This document shows, one piece after another, positions 23,436-34,715 of a DNA stretch of 64,000 bases. Every line of letters starts with the position of its first letter. Position 1 is the stretch's first letter. The position numbers and the translations under genes were made by a program. The notes under the pieces were generated by a model. It had not been told where the DNA came from, ran no database searches, and saw nothing but the letters and a program-made list of their open reading frames with translations. The DNA is from Lonicera japonica (Eukaryota > Streptophyta > Magnoliopsida > Dipsacales > Caprifoliaceae), in assembly GCA_021464415.1 (NCBI GenBank), contig JAKCWG010000687.1:1-64000 (forward strand), given 5' to 3'.

Positions 23436-25072
23436 ATCACGATTTCGTATATTTTGATTCTTGTCGTGTCATGCTTGATATGACCTAAAAATGCAAATTG
23501 TCATCCTTTATTTATTTTTATTGAGTGTAAACATTGACTATTTTACTAGTTAACTAGTTTGTTGCTCATAAATTATCATTAGAGAAGAGGTAAATGAATT
23601 GCACAAACTTAATTAAAACTAATAAAAAGAGTATAGTACATATCTCTACTTTTAATGCAAGCATGCCTATCCATACAAATATAGGAATGGAGAAAATATA
23701 AATGAAAGAAACTACATGAACCCTTTATGCGATTAATCGTGCATGTCATTGATAAATGAATATAAACATTTCATTAGAAATACAATTTAATTGTAATGAA
23801 CAATATATTAAGGTTATTTATCTGCAAATCTTTTGTATTTATTACATTAAACTATATATACATCTTGTTTTAAAATGAAAAAAAAAATTATACATATATC
23901 TTCAAGTAGAGAAAGAACTTGCCAACGATAAAAATGGAGAAACTCAAACTCAACAATTAGATGATCAAATATAACTCATTGGTCATTTTCATGCATCTAC
24001 TATTTCTACACTCTTTTTCTCGAGTACATGGCTAGAAAACAACTTTTTAAATCTATACAGTTCTTTCTTGCAATCCTACAAAATTAGTTTGCGATGAAAA
24101 AAAAAGAGGGAATTAAGAATACATATAAAAAAATGTCTAACTCATTAAGAAAAACAATCAAAACGAAAATTAAGGTGAGAAGTAGTTATACATCCCAAAG
24201 TCCTTTTTGGTATTTCTTTGAGGGGGGTATTTTGATGCCGTCTACTCATAAGACAAAATTGACAAATTGCTCAATTATTCACAACGTTAAAGGTTTTCAA
24301 ATTAAACTACCACTTAAATTAAAATACATAAAGCGATAATTTTGAAGGGAAAAAAATTTGAAGATATTAGTAGATCAACTAAGTGTCAAGTTTTATAAAA
24401 CTAACTGCCAAAATTGACAGAAGACATTGTCACTTTGTTGTAATTATAGAAATGAATTTAATACAATTGAAAGAAAGTCAGTAAAAAATAAAGAAGAAAA
24501 GTTCTGAAAAGTGTTCAGAAAAAAGTGTTGAAGTATACTCACTTTTGTGATACTAAATTCCGCTTTAACGTTAAGAAGCTTAATTGATAAGAATTCATAT
24601 ACTCCGTGGCAAAGTATTTGAACGAGTCAAATATTACGATTTTAAATTGGTCAAAAGTTGCAGTTTTGACAAATAATATACAATTAATTAAATATTAAAT
24701 TGAATGTTAGTTGTTCCACTGCCTTTCTATCACTATATGTACAAGCCTCCCATTCATTATAAATATATCCCATTTTGGAGTAACAAAGAGAGAGAGTTAG
24801 AGAGACAAACTCGTGAGGTTTCTCAAACACTTATAGCCTTTCCTTTACTAGAATGAGAGTATTGTTTTCTTATTATAAGAGATATGCTATTGTCAATTGT
24901 GCCTTCCTTATTTTAGAGAAAAATTCTTTTAATCCATTTGCTATAGTGAAACCCTTCTACAATTTGTAAATCAAAAATTCTCATTTTATAATTTTTATTT
25001 CAGTTGTAATTGGGTATCCCAAACCACAACGTCCTAACAAAAAGTTTTGTAAGCATGAAGACAAAAAACGTT
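23436..25072. repeat. right flank of block B, non-coding
   Basis: This is the copy of 9213-10911. Short frames differ between the two copies and are interrupted, so a conserved protein is unlikely. Confidence 0.75.
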
Positions 25073-25630
25073 GGACCTAAAAATACAAATAAAGAAATTT
25101 ATAGAGTAAAAAATAAATGGACAGAAGCTACATGAACCTTTCAGTTAAGAAATCATATCATTAACAAAGAACACTAGGCATGTCATGAGCAATATTAATT
25201 GAAATATTGGAATAGAGTGTATTTTCCACACAAAAAAACAAATTTTTTTTTATCCATTGCAATCAACTACATACAACTCCATCAAAAGCGCTAAACAACT
25301 ATTTAAAAATATGTGGAGTCCATTCTTGCACTCCTAATAAAAGACAACAAAATTGGTTTCAGATGAGAAAAAACATTATTAAGAATAAATTAACGTAGGA
25401 AAGAGTTTAATTCATGACGCGAAGCTAACTCACCATTCACCTATAGAAATAAAATAGGCATGCTAGTTGATCGATAATGTTAAAACATATGCATATCATA
25501 TTCCTACACTCCTGTTTTTACTCTTGTGCGCATGTATTATTGAAAATGAAATCGGAAAAATCGCGTGACTTCAGGGAAGGAGGGGATCTATACATTAATT
25601 GTCAACCGCATCAATTATTTGGACAACTTA
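25073..25630. other. sequence right of block B with a weak third copy
   Basis: ACAGAAGCTACATGAACC and following motifs (25125-25420) resemble 23700-24130, suggesting an older local duplication. The remainder is unrecognised. Confidence 0.45.
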
Positions 25631-25904
25631 GGCTCCGTTTGTGAGGTGGAAATGGAATATAAATTGAGTTAATTTTAATAAAACGATGAAAATGAGTTGA
25701 GTGATAGGGATGTATATCCTTTTGATTTTTAAGTTTTTTCATGAAAAAATTTTCTTTACTTGATGGTGAGAAAAAAATTTCACCAAAAATATAGAAAAAT
25801 GAAAAATATCTACTCATAAAATGAGTAACATTTTTTAGCTTATATTTTATTTTTTTGCATAAATTAATTAATTTTTTTAATTTTTTTTGTAATTAAACAG
25901 AGCC
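25631..25904. mobile_element. MITE-like element, 274 bp
   Basis: The left end GGCTCCGTTTGTGA pairs with the reverse complement of the right end, GGCTCTGTTTAATT. The interior is AT-rich with no frame of interest. The target duplication is not clear. Confidence 0.6.
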
Positions 25905-26178
25905 TTGCTAGGATTGGAACGGGAACCCAAATTTCAAGATTATCGCAAGAAGAAAAAAAGATGTTCACAAAATCTTCAGTCAAATAGGAAAAAGAAGAAG
26001 AGTATCCTCTTATCTTACTGATTTTGTTTGACTAACTTTGTGTAGGAACCAAAAAATACTGCCCCAAATTTATGTCAGGAGATTGGACTACTACTATTGC
26101 TAATTACAATTATAAACAAAGCAAAACATATTTATATAAAATTACAAATATATTATACAGAAAGTTGGCAAGTATTAA

Positions 26179-26656
26179 GAGCATCTCCAACAAAATTATA
26201 TATTTAAGTTTTGCATAAAATATATAAAATTTGTAAAATTTTTGAGTTCATGTAGTCTTTTAAATTTAGCTTTTGTGTAAAATAAATTTGTAAAATATGC
26301 CACAAGTTTACACTGTCACGTTAGCTTTTTTCCCGTAATTATTTTATAAAACTTTAAAAATGTAATATCTTTTAATATAAATCATCTATTTTAATAAAAA
26401 TTACATATCTAAAATCTACTCATCAAGACTTACAAATCATGATCTATTGTTGTTATAATATTAGGTATACTAAAATACAAGAAAAAGAAATTAAAAATTG
26501 CAAAAAATAATATTTAATATGCATAATTATCTTATTGGTTCATTAAAAGTTTACACAAAAGTTTAAAAATGTACCATTGAAGCATTTTTTTTACACTTCA
26601 AGTTTTGTGTAAAAGTGTCTTGATAAATAGGATTTACACAATGTTTAGAGATGTTC
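26179..26656. mobile_element. Tourist-like (PIF/Harbinger) MITE, 478 bp
   Basis: The left end is GAGCATCTCCAACA. The right end in reverse complement is GAACATCTCTAAACA. TAA flanks both sides (26176-26178, 26657-26659), the 3-bp target expected for PIF/Harbinger. The GAGCATCTCCAA terminus is common in plant MITEs. Confidence 0.8.
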
Positions 26657-26659
26657 TAA

Positions 26660-27334
26660 CTTCACAAAGTTAAATTATATAACCAAAGCCAAACACTATT
26701 AATCACAATAAAAGGTCCCAAGAAAATTATCATATCTATTGCTCAAAAAAGGAAAATATAGATTGAGTGCAACAGCTAGAAGAAACAAATTTCACATGAA
26801 TAAAGATTTAAAAAAGTTCAATATTTGTCATGAAAAAAAGTTGGAAATTAAACAAATCTTCAAATATGAATAACTATATTTCCTGGGAAATTTTAAATTT
26901 ACCAAAGATACTGACTAATTCTATATTTAGGAGATATGGTAAAACAAAAATAAGAAATCGGATTCAAACTGAACTTACAAACTGGTAGATAGTAGATTAG
27001 AGGATTTGGTGAATTGTCTATAACATGTTGCAAACACTATTCAGCACTGAACATGAGAAATGCAGTATTAAAGATTAATTGTCTCTCAGATTAAATTCAA
27101 TCTATCAGATTTCGTTATATGAAAAAAATAATGGGAAAATAGAAATACTTAATCTATAGTATTCCTTCCATCCCGAATTAATAGTCCAATTGACTTTGGT
27201 ACTTAAAAAAATATATAATTTCAGCTTAATCAGTTGTCAAAATTATAAATCATTTTTTGGTAAATATATGGTACATTAAAAATTCGAAGTCGATGAAAAC
27301 ACATAAACCATAACAGATTAAAAAGGGGAGGAGG

Positions 27335-27371
<37 letters not shown>

Positions 27372-27440
27372 ATTAAGACTAAGAAAACCTATTAATCAGA
27401 TTACTTCTGATTCTCATGAAACACACCATTACACCATTTG

Positions 27441-27471
<31 letters not shown>

Positions 27472-27895
27472 CAAATTAACAAATTATGAAGATATTGTAA
27501 TGTAGGTGTATAGAATCAAAGGCAGAGTTGAATGAAAATTACGGTGTTGGCCCTTTTTTCTCCTTGATATGAAGACTCGTAAATATTCCTTTCTTACAAA
27601 TGCCTCAAGAGAAAAACCATGGAGGGGAACACGGAGGAGAGAGCCAAACAAACAAAGGTTTTTGAGTGAAGAATTTATTTTAAAGAGGATAGAGAAGATG
27701 GTTAACAGGAGACCTCTTTTGAAAAGAGCCATCGCCACTATTAAAGAATGGAAAAACCCTAACTGCATGTGGTCAGATGGAAAGACAAACCTTTGTGTAT
27801 TAACGGAAGTTTGGGACATAGAAACCTGAGTAAATTGCGTTAATTAATATGCCACGTGTCAATCCGTGTTTAAGATCTTCTGTTTTATATATATA
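26660..27895. other. gene-free, with poly-G run and CATA microsatellite
   Basis: A run of 33 G lies at 27338-27370 and CATA repeats at about 27441-27464. Frames on both strands at 27484-27829 are open for 86 and 111 codons. Neither resembles a known family, and being open on both strands argues against selection. No gene is called. Confidence 0.6.
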
Positions 27896-28136
27896 CTAGT
27901 TTACAACCCGTGCAATGCACGGACTTAGTATAAAACCGTAGTACATGTCAATATTTATCATATTTTTTTAAGTTATTATCGCAAAAACAAAATTAAAAAC
28001 CATCCAATTATTTGACAATAGAACAACATATCTTGAATTATAATGAACAAATATCAATGATATAACATTTACATCAATAAACATATATACTAATGCACAA
28101 AATTATAGTTACAATATATATATATATATATATATC
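27896..28136 (-). mobile_element. Helitron-like 3' end, minus strand
   Basis: On the minus strand a perfect hairpin (CCGTGCATTGCACGG, 27922-27908) is followed by GTTGTAAA and CTAG (27899-27896), then T. The 5' limit is unknown. A TA microsatellite (28114-28135) closes the stretch. Confidence 0.6.
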
Positions 28137-28528
28137 TGAGTTAGGCTATAAAGAGGGATTCCCTCACTTTAACAAACAAAAGGAATGGTTATTTAGAGGG
28201 GTAAATCGACGAATTTTTTTATAAAACTTTGTAGGGATGATATATATTATGAGTAGATCACTTCCACCAAATTTCAAAAGCAAATTCAACCTATAAGTAG
28301 GTGAGATGATCATCAAAAAATTTAACGGTCGAAAATGTACATATATATCAATTTTTCAAAACACCCACTTTTAGGTTGAATTTTTCTATGAATTTTTGTG
28401 CAGGTAATCTACTCATTATATAGATCATTTCTACAAATTTTCATAAAAAAATTCACCGATTTACCTCTCTAAATGGTCATCCCTTCTTTTTGTTAAAGTG
28501 GGGGAATCCCTCTTTATAGCCTAACTCA
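28137..28528. mobile_element. fold-back MITE with near full-length inverted repeats
   Basis: TGAGTTAGGCTATAAAGAGG at the left pairs exactly with CCTCTTTATAGCCTAACTCA at the right. Pairing continues for most of each 190-bp arm (GGGATTCCC, CACTTTAACA, AGGTAAATCG with few mismatches). It could form one long hairpin. TA-rich sequence on both sides hides the target duplication. Confidence 0.85.
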
Positions 28529-28535
28529 TATATAT

Positions 28536-28998
28536 TCTATATTATAAAACATCAAGTTTGACTTAAAAAACATAAGGATCTAATGGTTAAAAATACACAT
28601 GTTATGGTGTGCATTAGTTCTACACCATTGGAAGAGTTTTATACAGACATCAAGATGTCACATCAAATTTAAAACACTCACACCAATAATATACACACAA
28701 TAAACTCTCACAAACTAATAATATTGTCTATACTAAAAATGCTATAACTTAAAATAGAAAATTCAAAATTTAATAAAAATTTAATTTTTAAAATATACTA
28801 ATTAATATCATGACTATAAAATTATGTAAAAAAAATCAAGAAAAATTATTAAGTAACATTTAAGAATCCATACATTATTGGATTATTTTTACATGTTTGT
28901 CAAAACAAACTAATGATGTTTGACTATTTAAATTTAGAGCAAGTTACTCTTTTTTATTCTATTATTTCACCGTGCCGAATGGCACGGATATACCCTAG
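28536..28998 (+). mobile_element. non-autonomous Helitron, 463 bp
   Basis: It begins TCTATATTATAAAACATCAA and ends with a hairpin CCGTGCCGAATGGCACGG (28970-28987), a short spacer and CTAG followed by T. The second copy at 30079-30655 shares both ends and most of the interior, which fixes the boundaries. No helicase is encoded. Confidence 0.85.
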
Positions 28999-29053
28999 TA
29001 TTCTTTGCGTACACAACCTTTGTGAAACAAATCAACACCAGGCATGTATCACC

Positions 29054-29560
29054 TGTTAGAAAATGGGTATTAGAAAACACATTTTCTACCATTTTGAGGG
29101 CAAAATTGTAATAAGACTTTGCACTCGGATGTGAAAGTTCTTAATATATTCGTGTTCTCCTACGTGAGTACATTGAAATCGTGTATTTACATGCTCAAAA
29201 TGATTAAGTGGTGAATGAGTAATTGTCACTCAAAGTGAGCAAGTTGAAATAGAAAAATGCAATGAAAGTGGGAAGTCCCACATAGGAAAAGTGGAAAAAA
29301 ATCTATGGGTTTATAACTAAACACATGAGAATGCCTTATTGAATGATGCAAGATAAGAGGCTCTCTCTCGCGCACACAGGTGCAGGGGGGGTGCAAATCA
29401 TGGACCGAAATAAGCCTAGAACCATGGTGGCTCGTGTGTGCCCGCCGCCCCTGCGGACACGAATGCCAGACCAAAAAGCGAGCCTTGTGCGGGCTAAGTT
29501 TTTACACCCGAGATATTAATTTTAATGGTCCGTTTTATTGCAGGCCAGACCGCACTTTAG
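29054..29560 (+). mobile_element. copia-type LTR relic
   Basis: TGTTAGAAAATGGGTATTAG is a typical copia LTR start. GGGAAGTCCCACATAGG (about 29270), AAGAGGCTCTCTCTCGCGC and a GC-rich part follow, as in many plant copia LTRs. No TG/CA pair with target duplication could be fixed, so the right limit is approximate. Confidence 0.5.
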
Positions 29561-30078
29561 AAATACGTACAATCATTAAACATATGCGGTTCACGTTTTT
29601 TACAACACATCGTCTCTCTCTCTCTCTCTCTCTCCCGACTATTTCTCTATTTTTTATATATCTCTCTTAGAATATAATATTGTATTTAGAAGTATAATAT
29701 TTATTTTTCTTATTCTATTAGTACCATATTATAATTTTAAGAGCAAAATAAATATATTCTACTTACTATATATTTAGGTTTTCATTGAGAATGCTCTTAA
29801 CAATTTATAGTAGAGTATACAATATAGTGATTTGACCACAACAAATTAATGGCTAAAAATCATTTAACTAAAATTTAAGGGCTATAAATGATATTTATTT
29901 AACACTCTCTTTACACTTTCTTCTATTTTAAAATCTAGCTATGTTATTAGTTTTATTTTCTTTTCCTTTTTTTTTTGCATTTTGATTTTTAATTAATAAT
30001 TTTGTTAATTGAGTAGGTAAAAGAAGGAGCGAAATTTAAAGGACCATAAGTCAGATAGACTTTTTTTTTTATTTTATA
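29561..30078. other. AT-rich spacer with CT microsatellite
   Basis: CT repeats lie at about 29611-29634. A pair of GAGCAAAAT and AATGCTCTTA motifs (29750-29800) hints at a decayed MITE. Nothing else was recognised. Confidence 0.45.
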
Positions 30079-30655
30079 CTAGGGTATACCCGTGCCATCC
30101 GGCACGGTGAAATAATAGGATAAAATTAAAAGAGTAATGTGCTCTAAATTTAAATTTCGACAAACATCAACCGAATGTATGTTCAATCTATTAATCATAT
30201 ATTTTATTTTATTTTTTTGATCTCGACAAAATAATTTTTTAATAAAATAAAATCAACAGAAAATGTAAAAATAATCCAACAATGTATGGATTCTTAAATG
30301 TTACTCAATAATTTATTTATTTTTAATTTTTTTACATAATTTTATAGTCATGATGGATATTGTTTAATTGATATTGATTAGTAGATTTTAAATATTAATT
30401 TTTTATTAATTTTTGAATTTTTTATTTTAAATTATAGCATTTTTAGTATAGACAAAATTATTAGCTCCTGAGAGTTTATTGTGTGTATATTATTGGTGTG
30501 AGTGTTTTAACTTTGATGTGACATCTTGATGTGTGTATAAAACCCATCCAAGGGTGTAGAACTAATGCACACCATAATATGTGTATTTTTAACCATTAAA
30601 TTCTTATACTTTTTAGATAAAAAATTTAGTCAAACTTGATATTTTATAATATAGA
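30079..30655 (-). mobile_element. non-autonomous Helitron, 577 bp, minus strand
   Basis: Read on the minus strand it starts TCTATATTATAAAATATC after an A. It ends with a hairpin (CCGTGCCGGATGGCACGG, 30107-30090), GTATACC and CTAG before a T. A-to-T insertion and CTAG end are textbook Helitron. It is the same family as 28536-28998, in opposite orientation 1.1 kb away. Confidence 0.9.
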
Positions 30656-31785
30656 TTGATACTTTTTAAGATTGCACTAATTAATTAATCAAATTAATTG
30701 TCAAAAATAAATTCTTTTTTTCTTAATATCATAGGATTTAATATATTAGTTATGTCAAAAAAATAAATATATTTGAGACACCTGAAAATAAAAGGAGATG
30801 GAAAATAGTAATTTAGAGTATGACTGAATATTGTAATACTCCAAATCCCTTTTTTACATTGACTTTTGTTAACATTTTAATCTTTTATTGACATTTTTGA
30901 AATGTTGAAACAATAATTGAAAAAAAAAAGTGTACTTAGTTACGCTAAAACTGTGTTTGTTTTTTGGAACTCAATTAAATGAAAATTGTTTACAAGAGCG
31001 TTACTCCATTGTGATTTTATTTCTATTTGTGACTTCTTTCCGTTAACCCCCTTTTTTGAGGGTTTGTTAAGTTAATCTTAATCAGCTATTAGGTTCAACC
31101 ATGAGTTGAGATAGACTAACCAAAAAATTAGTTACTTAATCATTTATAATAATATTTTTTACTCGGACCTTGTTCCATTTTCACTATCCCAGTGGTCGAC
31201 CACCAGGTTCATTCGTGTATCTCTTGTATAAGAAAAAAGTTAAAAGTCTCCATTTTCTCCTATGTACTTTCACCATAAACGATTAACAGGAAGAGTGCAA
31301 TTTTCGATGATCACCTCCGATCACTTTTTTTACCTTTGGCTTACTAAAAAATTATTTGAAGTACATATTAAAACAATTGTAGAAATAATTTTTATTTTTG
31401 TTATGTATACATACCATGCGCAGGTTGGCACAAACATTATCCTAATAGTTTACAAATGAATGAATTGTATTGTCCTGCTTTCTAATTAGTTTAAATCCTT
31501 CAAGCATGGGTGGATCTAAGTTGGGGGGAAGGGGATTTTTTTTTCATTTTATTTTTTAAAAAAGTTAAGAGAGAGATTAATTAATTTTAAAGAAAAGGAG
31601 TAGAACCAAGAGGGACAATTGCCGCCCCCACCTCACCCAATCTAATTTTTATAAAAAAGAAATAAAAAATAAGCACATATTAACTATTTTGCCTTCCTTA
31701 ATTTTTGATAAAAATAGTACTAATATTAATTTTGCTCCCACTTAATTGAGAATTTATTTTTTGGGCAAATGGGCCATGCTAGATA

Positions 31786-31869
<84 letters not shown>

Positions 31870-32853
31870 AGTATGTTACTCTGATAGTCCTTAAATTAAT
31901 TATTTACCCTCTCATTTTATCAATGAAATTAAAAAACGTTTTACTTAGATGCTTAAAATATTAAGCGAGTCACTTTGTCCTTTCTGTCCAATTTTTTTGT
32001 TATGTTGAATAGAACTATGAGTATTTTTGTCATTTATTTAATTTTTTTAAGAAAATAACTTTAATTATAATTTTGTGAAAAAACTAAAAATAAAATACGG
32101 AAGAGATAAGCCCACAGACCGTCACCATCTCTCCTCCATTGCTACCTCCGGCTATCACCAATTCTCCATCGTTGCCACCTCCGGCAACCTCCACCACCCC
32201 CATCCACCCCTTATACCTCCATCCTTATACTACAATTTCTAATCTATGTATTTATAACAAAATGCCCAAAATCCAAAAAAAAAAGGGAAGAGAACAAATT
32301 AGGCTAAAAACTATTTATGAAGGAGGAAAGCTCCATCGATCAGCTAGGTATATATATTATCATCAATGGCAGGGCCTGCATTTGTTGGCCAATGGTACGT
32401 ACTTTTCTCTGAACCTTAATCTAGAGAGATCGTGATGGTTTGGAGGTTTCTCTCTTCCTTTTTTTTATATAAAATTCTTTTTTCAAGAAAAATTAGGTAA
32501 AATAACAAAAATATCCCTAATTCCATGCAACTTAATAGAAAAATTGGATGGAAGAGCTAAAGAGAGTTCTGCTCAATAGCGCCTAAGTGAAATGATTTTT
32601 TAATTTAACGTCAAAGTGAAACTGAAACTGGGCCAATAATTTAAAGACGATTTTATTTATTTATTTATTTGGTTCTCTCTCTATTTAACAATGGTCATTT
32701 TTCCTATAGAGAATCTTTAGAATTTTTTTGCAGTGTGTCTATATGCTGATGACATTATCAAAATAAATCTTTTTTATTTAGGAAATAATAAAAAATAATC
32801 TTAGAAGGTAATATATATAAAACACCATATTTTGTGAATAACAAAACTACTCT
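30656..32853. other. gene-free sequence with large CT microsatellite
   Basis: A (CT)n of about 38 units lies at 31789-31865. GGGTGGATCTAAGTTGGGGG (about 31508) resembles a hAT terminus, and CCGCCCCCACCTCACCC lies 0.1 kb further, but no pair of ends was confirmed. Around 32130-32210 there are CCTCCGGC and CCACC repeats. No gene is supported. Confidence 0.5.
31789..31865. repeat. (CT)n microsatellite
   Basis: About 38 uninterrupted CT units. Frames through it encode only alternating S/L and are not genes. Confidence 0.95.
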
Positions 32854-33622
32854 TAATGGAGTTAAATACTAATTTTGCCATTGGCCTACAAAGGTAATTC
32901 AATATTTTTTATCTCCTGTAAAATCCCATTTTTATCCCCGGTAAAATCTCATTTTTACCTCCACACCTACCACATCTCACCTACCTCCACCAAAAATTAC
33001 CTTTTGCACTTCATTTTTATCAAATTTACCTTTTTTTGTCATTCTCCATTTACCTATAAATACCTCCCACTATTCATTCATTCAACACACAACAAAAACA
33101 TATATTCATTCTCTCTCAAGATCCATCCATCTCTTTCAAGAGATATAAAGCCATTGGCAATACAAATACAAGCCAATTTTCGAGAATCTTATACTCTATC
33201 TTTTCATACCCCAAAAAATACCAACAACCCTTATACACTCTCTCTCCTACACAATTTATTATTTATTCTGTTGAGATATTTGTAATCTTAATTCTATACT
33301 TATAAATATAATTAAGAAAATTATATAGAGAGAGATTTGTAGCTTTCTGTAATCCTAATTCTATACTTATAAATAGAATTAAGGAAATTATAAAGAGAGA
33401 AGTTGATAGCTTGTATTATCATCCAAATTGATCGCCTTTGAGCTAATACAAAGCAAGCACACACAAAAGGAGGACATACTACCGGAATAGCATAAGCGCT
33501 ACCGGGGGAACCTACCTTAAAAAAAATGTCATGTGTTCATCATTGTGCCGCATCTATTTTTTATTTACCGATATTCGCTTATTGATTGATTAATTATCTA
33601 TTTCTAGATTTTGACACCATCC
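32854..33622 (+). repeat. 5' LTR
   Basis: It begins TAATGGAGTTAAATAC (TGATGG in the 3' LTR) and ends TTTGACACCATCC. The two LTRs match along their length with scattered changes. A 20-bp GAATAGCATAAGCGCTACCG-type piece near 33487 is absent from the 3' LTR. Confidence 0.9.
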
Positions 33623-33699
33623 GTTGGCGCCGTCTGTGGGAACGATAAGTTCTCTAAAGCTATCGTTCTTTAGAAATTACAAGTGAATTTTCGGTACAA

Positions 33700-34140
33700 A
33701 AATTTTAAATTCCACGGGTCTACGTAGTTCAATATTCTCGAGCACATAACTTCTTGCTCATAACTCCAAATTATGCGATTCTGGAGTCTATTTTGGAGAA
33801 TATTTCAAGAGTTACAACTTTTCAGTTCGAACTTTTTTCAAATTCGTCCATCTCGAGGTTCAAACCTTCGATACAAACTTTCTGAAACGAAAAAGGCAAA
33901 AATCCCGCGGGCCTACGGTGACTCAATATTATCAGGCGCATAACTTTGTACTCAAAACTCCAAATCATGCGATTCTGGGCTACATTTTAAAGAAAATTTC
34001 AAGAGTTACAACTTTTCAGTTCAATCCTTTTTCAAATTTGGCCATCTCGGGGTCCAAAACGAGGATACAAAGTTGCTGGAACAAAAAATACGAAAATCCT
34101 GCAAGGCCTACGCTAGCTCAATATTTACGGGCGCATAATC
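33700..34140 (+). repeat. about 194-bp tandem repeat inside the LTR element
   Basis: CTACG followed by CTCAATATT and GCGCATAA starts units near 33720, 33913 and 34108. Each has a shared core GCGATTCTGG and CAAGAGTTACAACTTTTCAG. About 2.2 units are present. Confidence 0.85.
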
Positions 34141-34399
34141 ATTAAAAAATCAAGTAAAATTGATGAGTTTCAAAAAAAATTATTACAATTGAATATAATT
34201 TTTATCAAGTTCATTCGACAAACCACAAGAAAGAAATTAAAGAAATTTTCAACGGATATCAAACTTCCACAAAGCTGAATGTGATTTTAAAGTCTGTCAG
34301 ACAACCGCAAGATCACCCCAGCCCAAAGAGATCTGGCTGAGAATGATCATCTACTGCTGCACCACTGGTCCAGAGATTAAAATTTTGACGTTTTCTAGT

Positions 34400-34610
34400 A
34401 ATAAATGAGAAAATTGTCATAATTTGCCTAAGTCAGAAGGGAGCATGACTCTACTCAAGACTTAGCCAAAAAGAACAAATTTTTCTTTTAAGAAACCAAG
34501 TACTTAAATGAGAAAATTGTCAGAATTTGTCTAAGTCAGAAGGGAGCATGACTCTACTCAAGACTTAGCCAAAAAGAACAAATTTTTCCTTTTAAGAAAC
34601 TAAGGATTTT
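34400..34610 (+). repeat. 103-bp direct repeat, two units
   Basis: AAATGAGAAAATTGTCA starts at 34403 and 34506, followed by the nearly identical GTCAGAAGGGAGCATGACTC and CTTAGCCAAAAAGAAC segments. It lies at the 3' side of the antisense LBD-like gene. Confidence 0.9.
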
Positions 34611-34715
34611 GAAAAAAATCCTATCTCCATATAGGGGCTATGCTTTAAACAATCACAAGTGGAACATCTCCGGAAAGTTTGTACAAAGCCCACATTAGAG
34701 GTGCACATTATCTAG

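Larger units (their letters stand above)
16985..25072. repeat. duplicated block B (direct repeat of block A, 961-10911)
   Basis: This is the partner of block A and carries the intact SKP1-like gene. Segments present only here are about 17618-18485, 18760-20070 and 21110-23120. The empty sites matching the elements at 4701-5288 (near 23390) and at 5344-9204 (near 23430) lie inside it. Confidence 0.85.

Noticed and set aside
27484..27829. Overlapping open frames of 86 and 111 codons on both strands
   Set aside because: Neither has a recognisable domain. Simultaneous openness on both strands is likely chance.
29750..29810. Small MITE suggested by GAGCAAAAT and AATGCTCTTA
   Set aside because: Ends are too short and no target duplication could be matched.
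31746..31964. 72-codon frame with long serine-leucine repeat
   Set aside because: Produced by the CT microsatellite.
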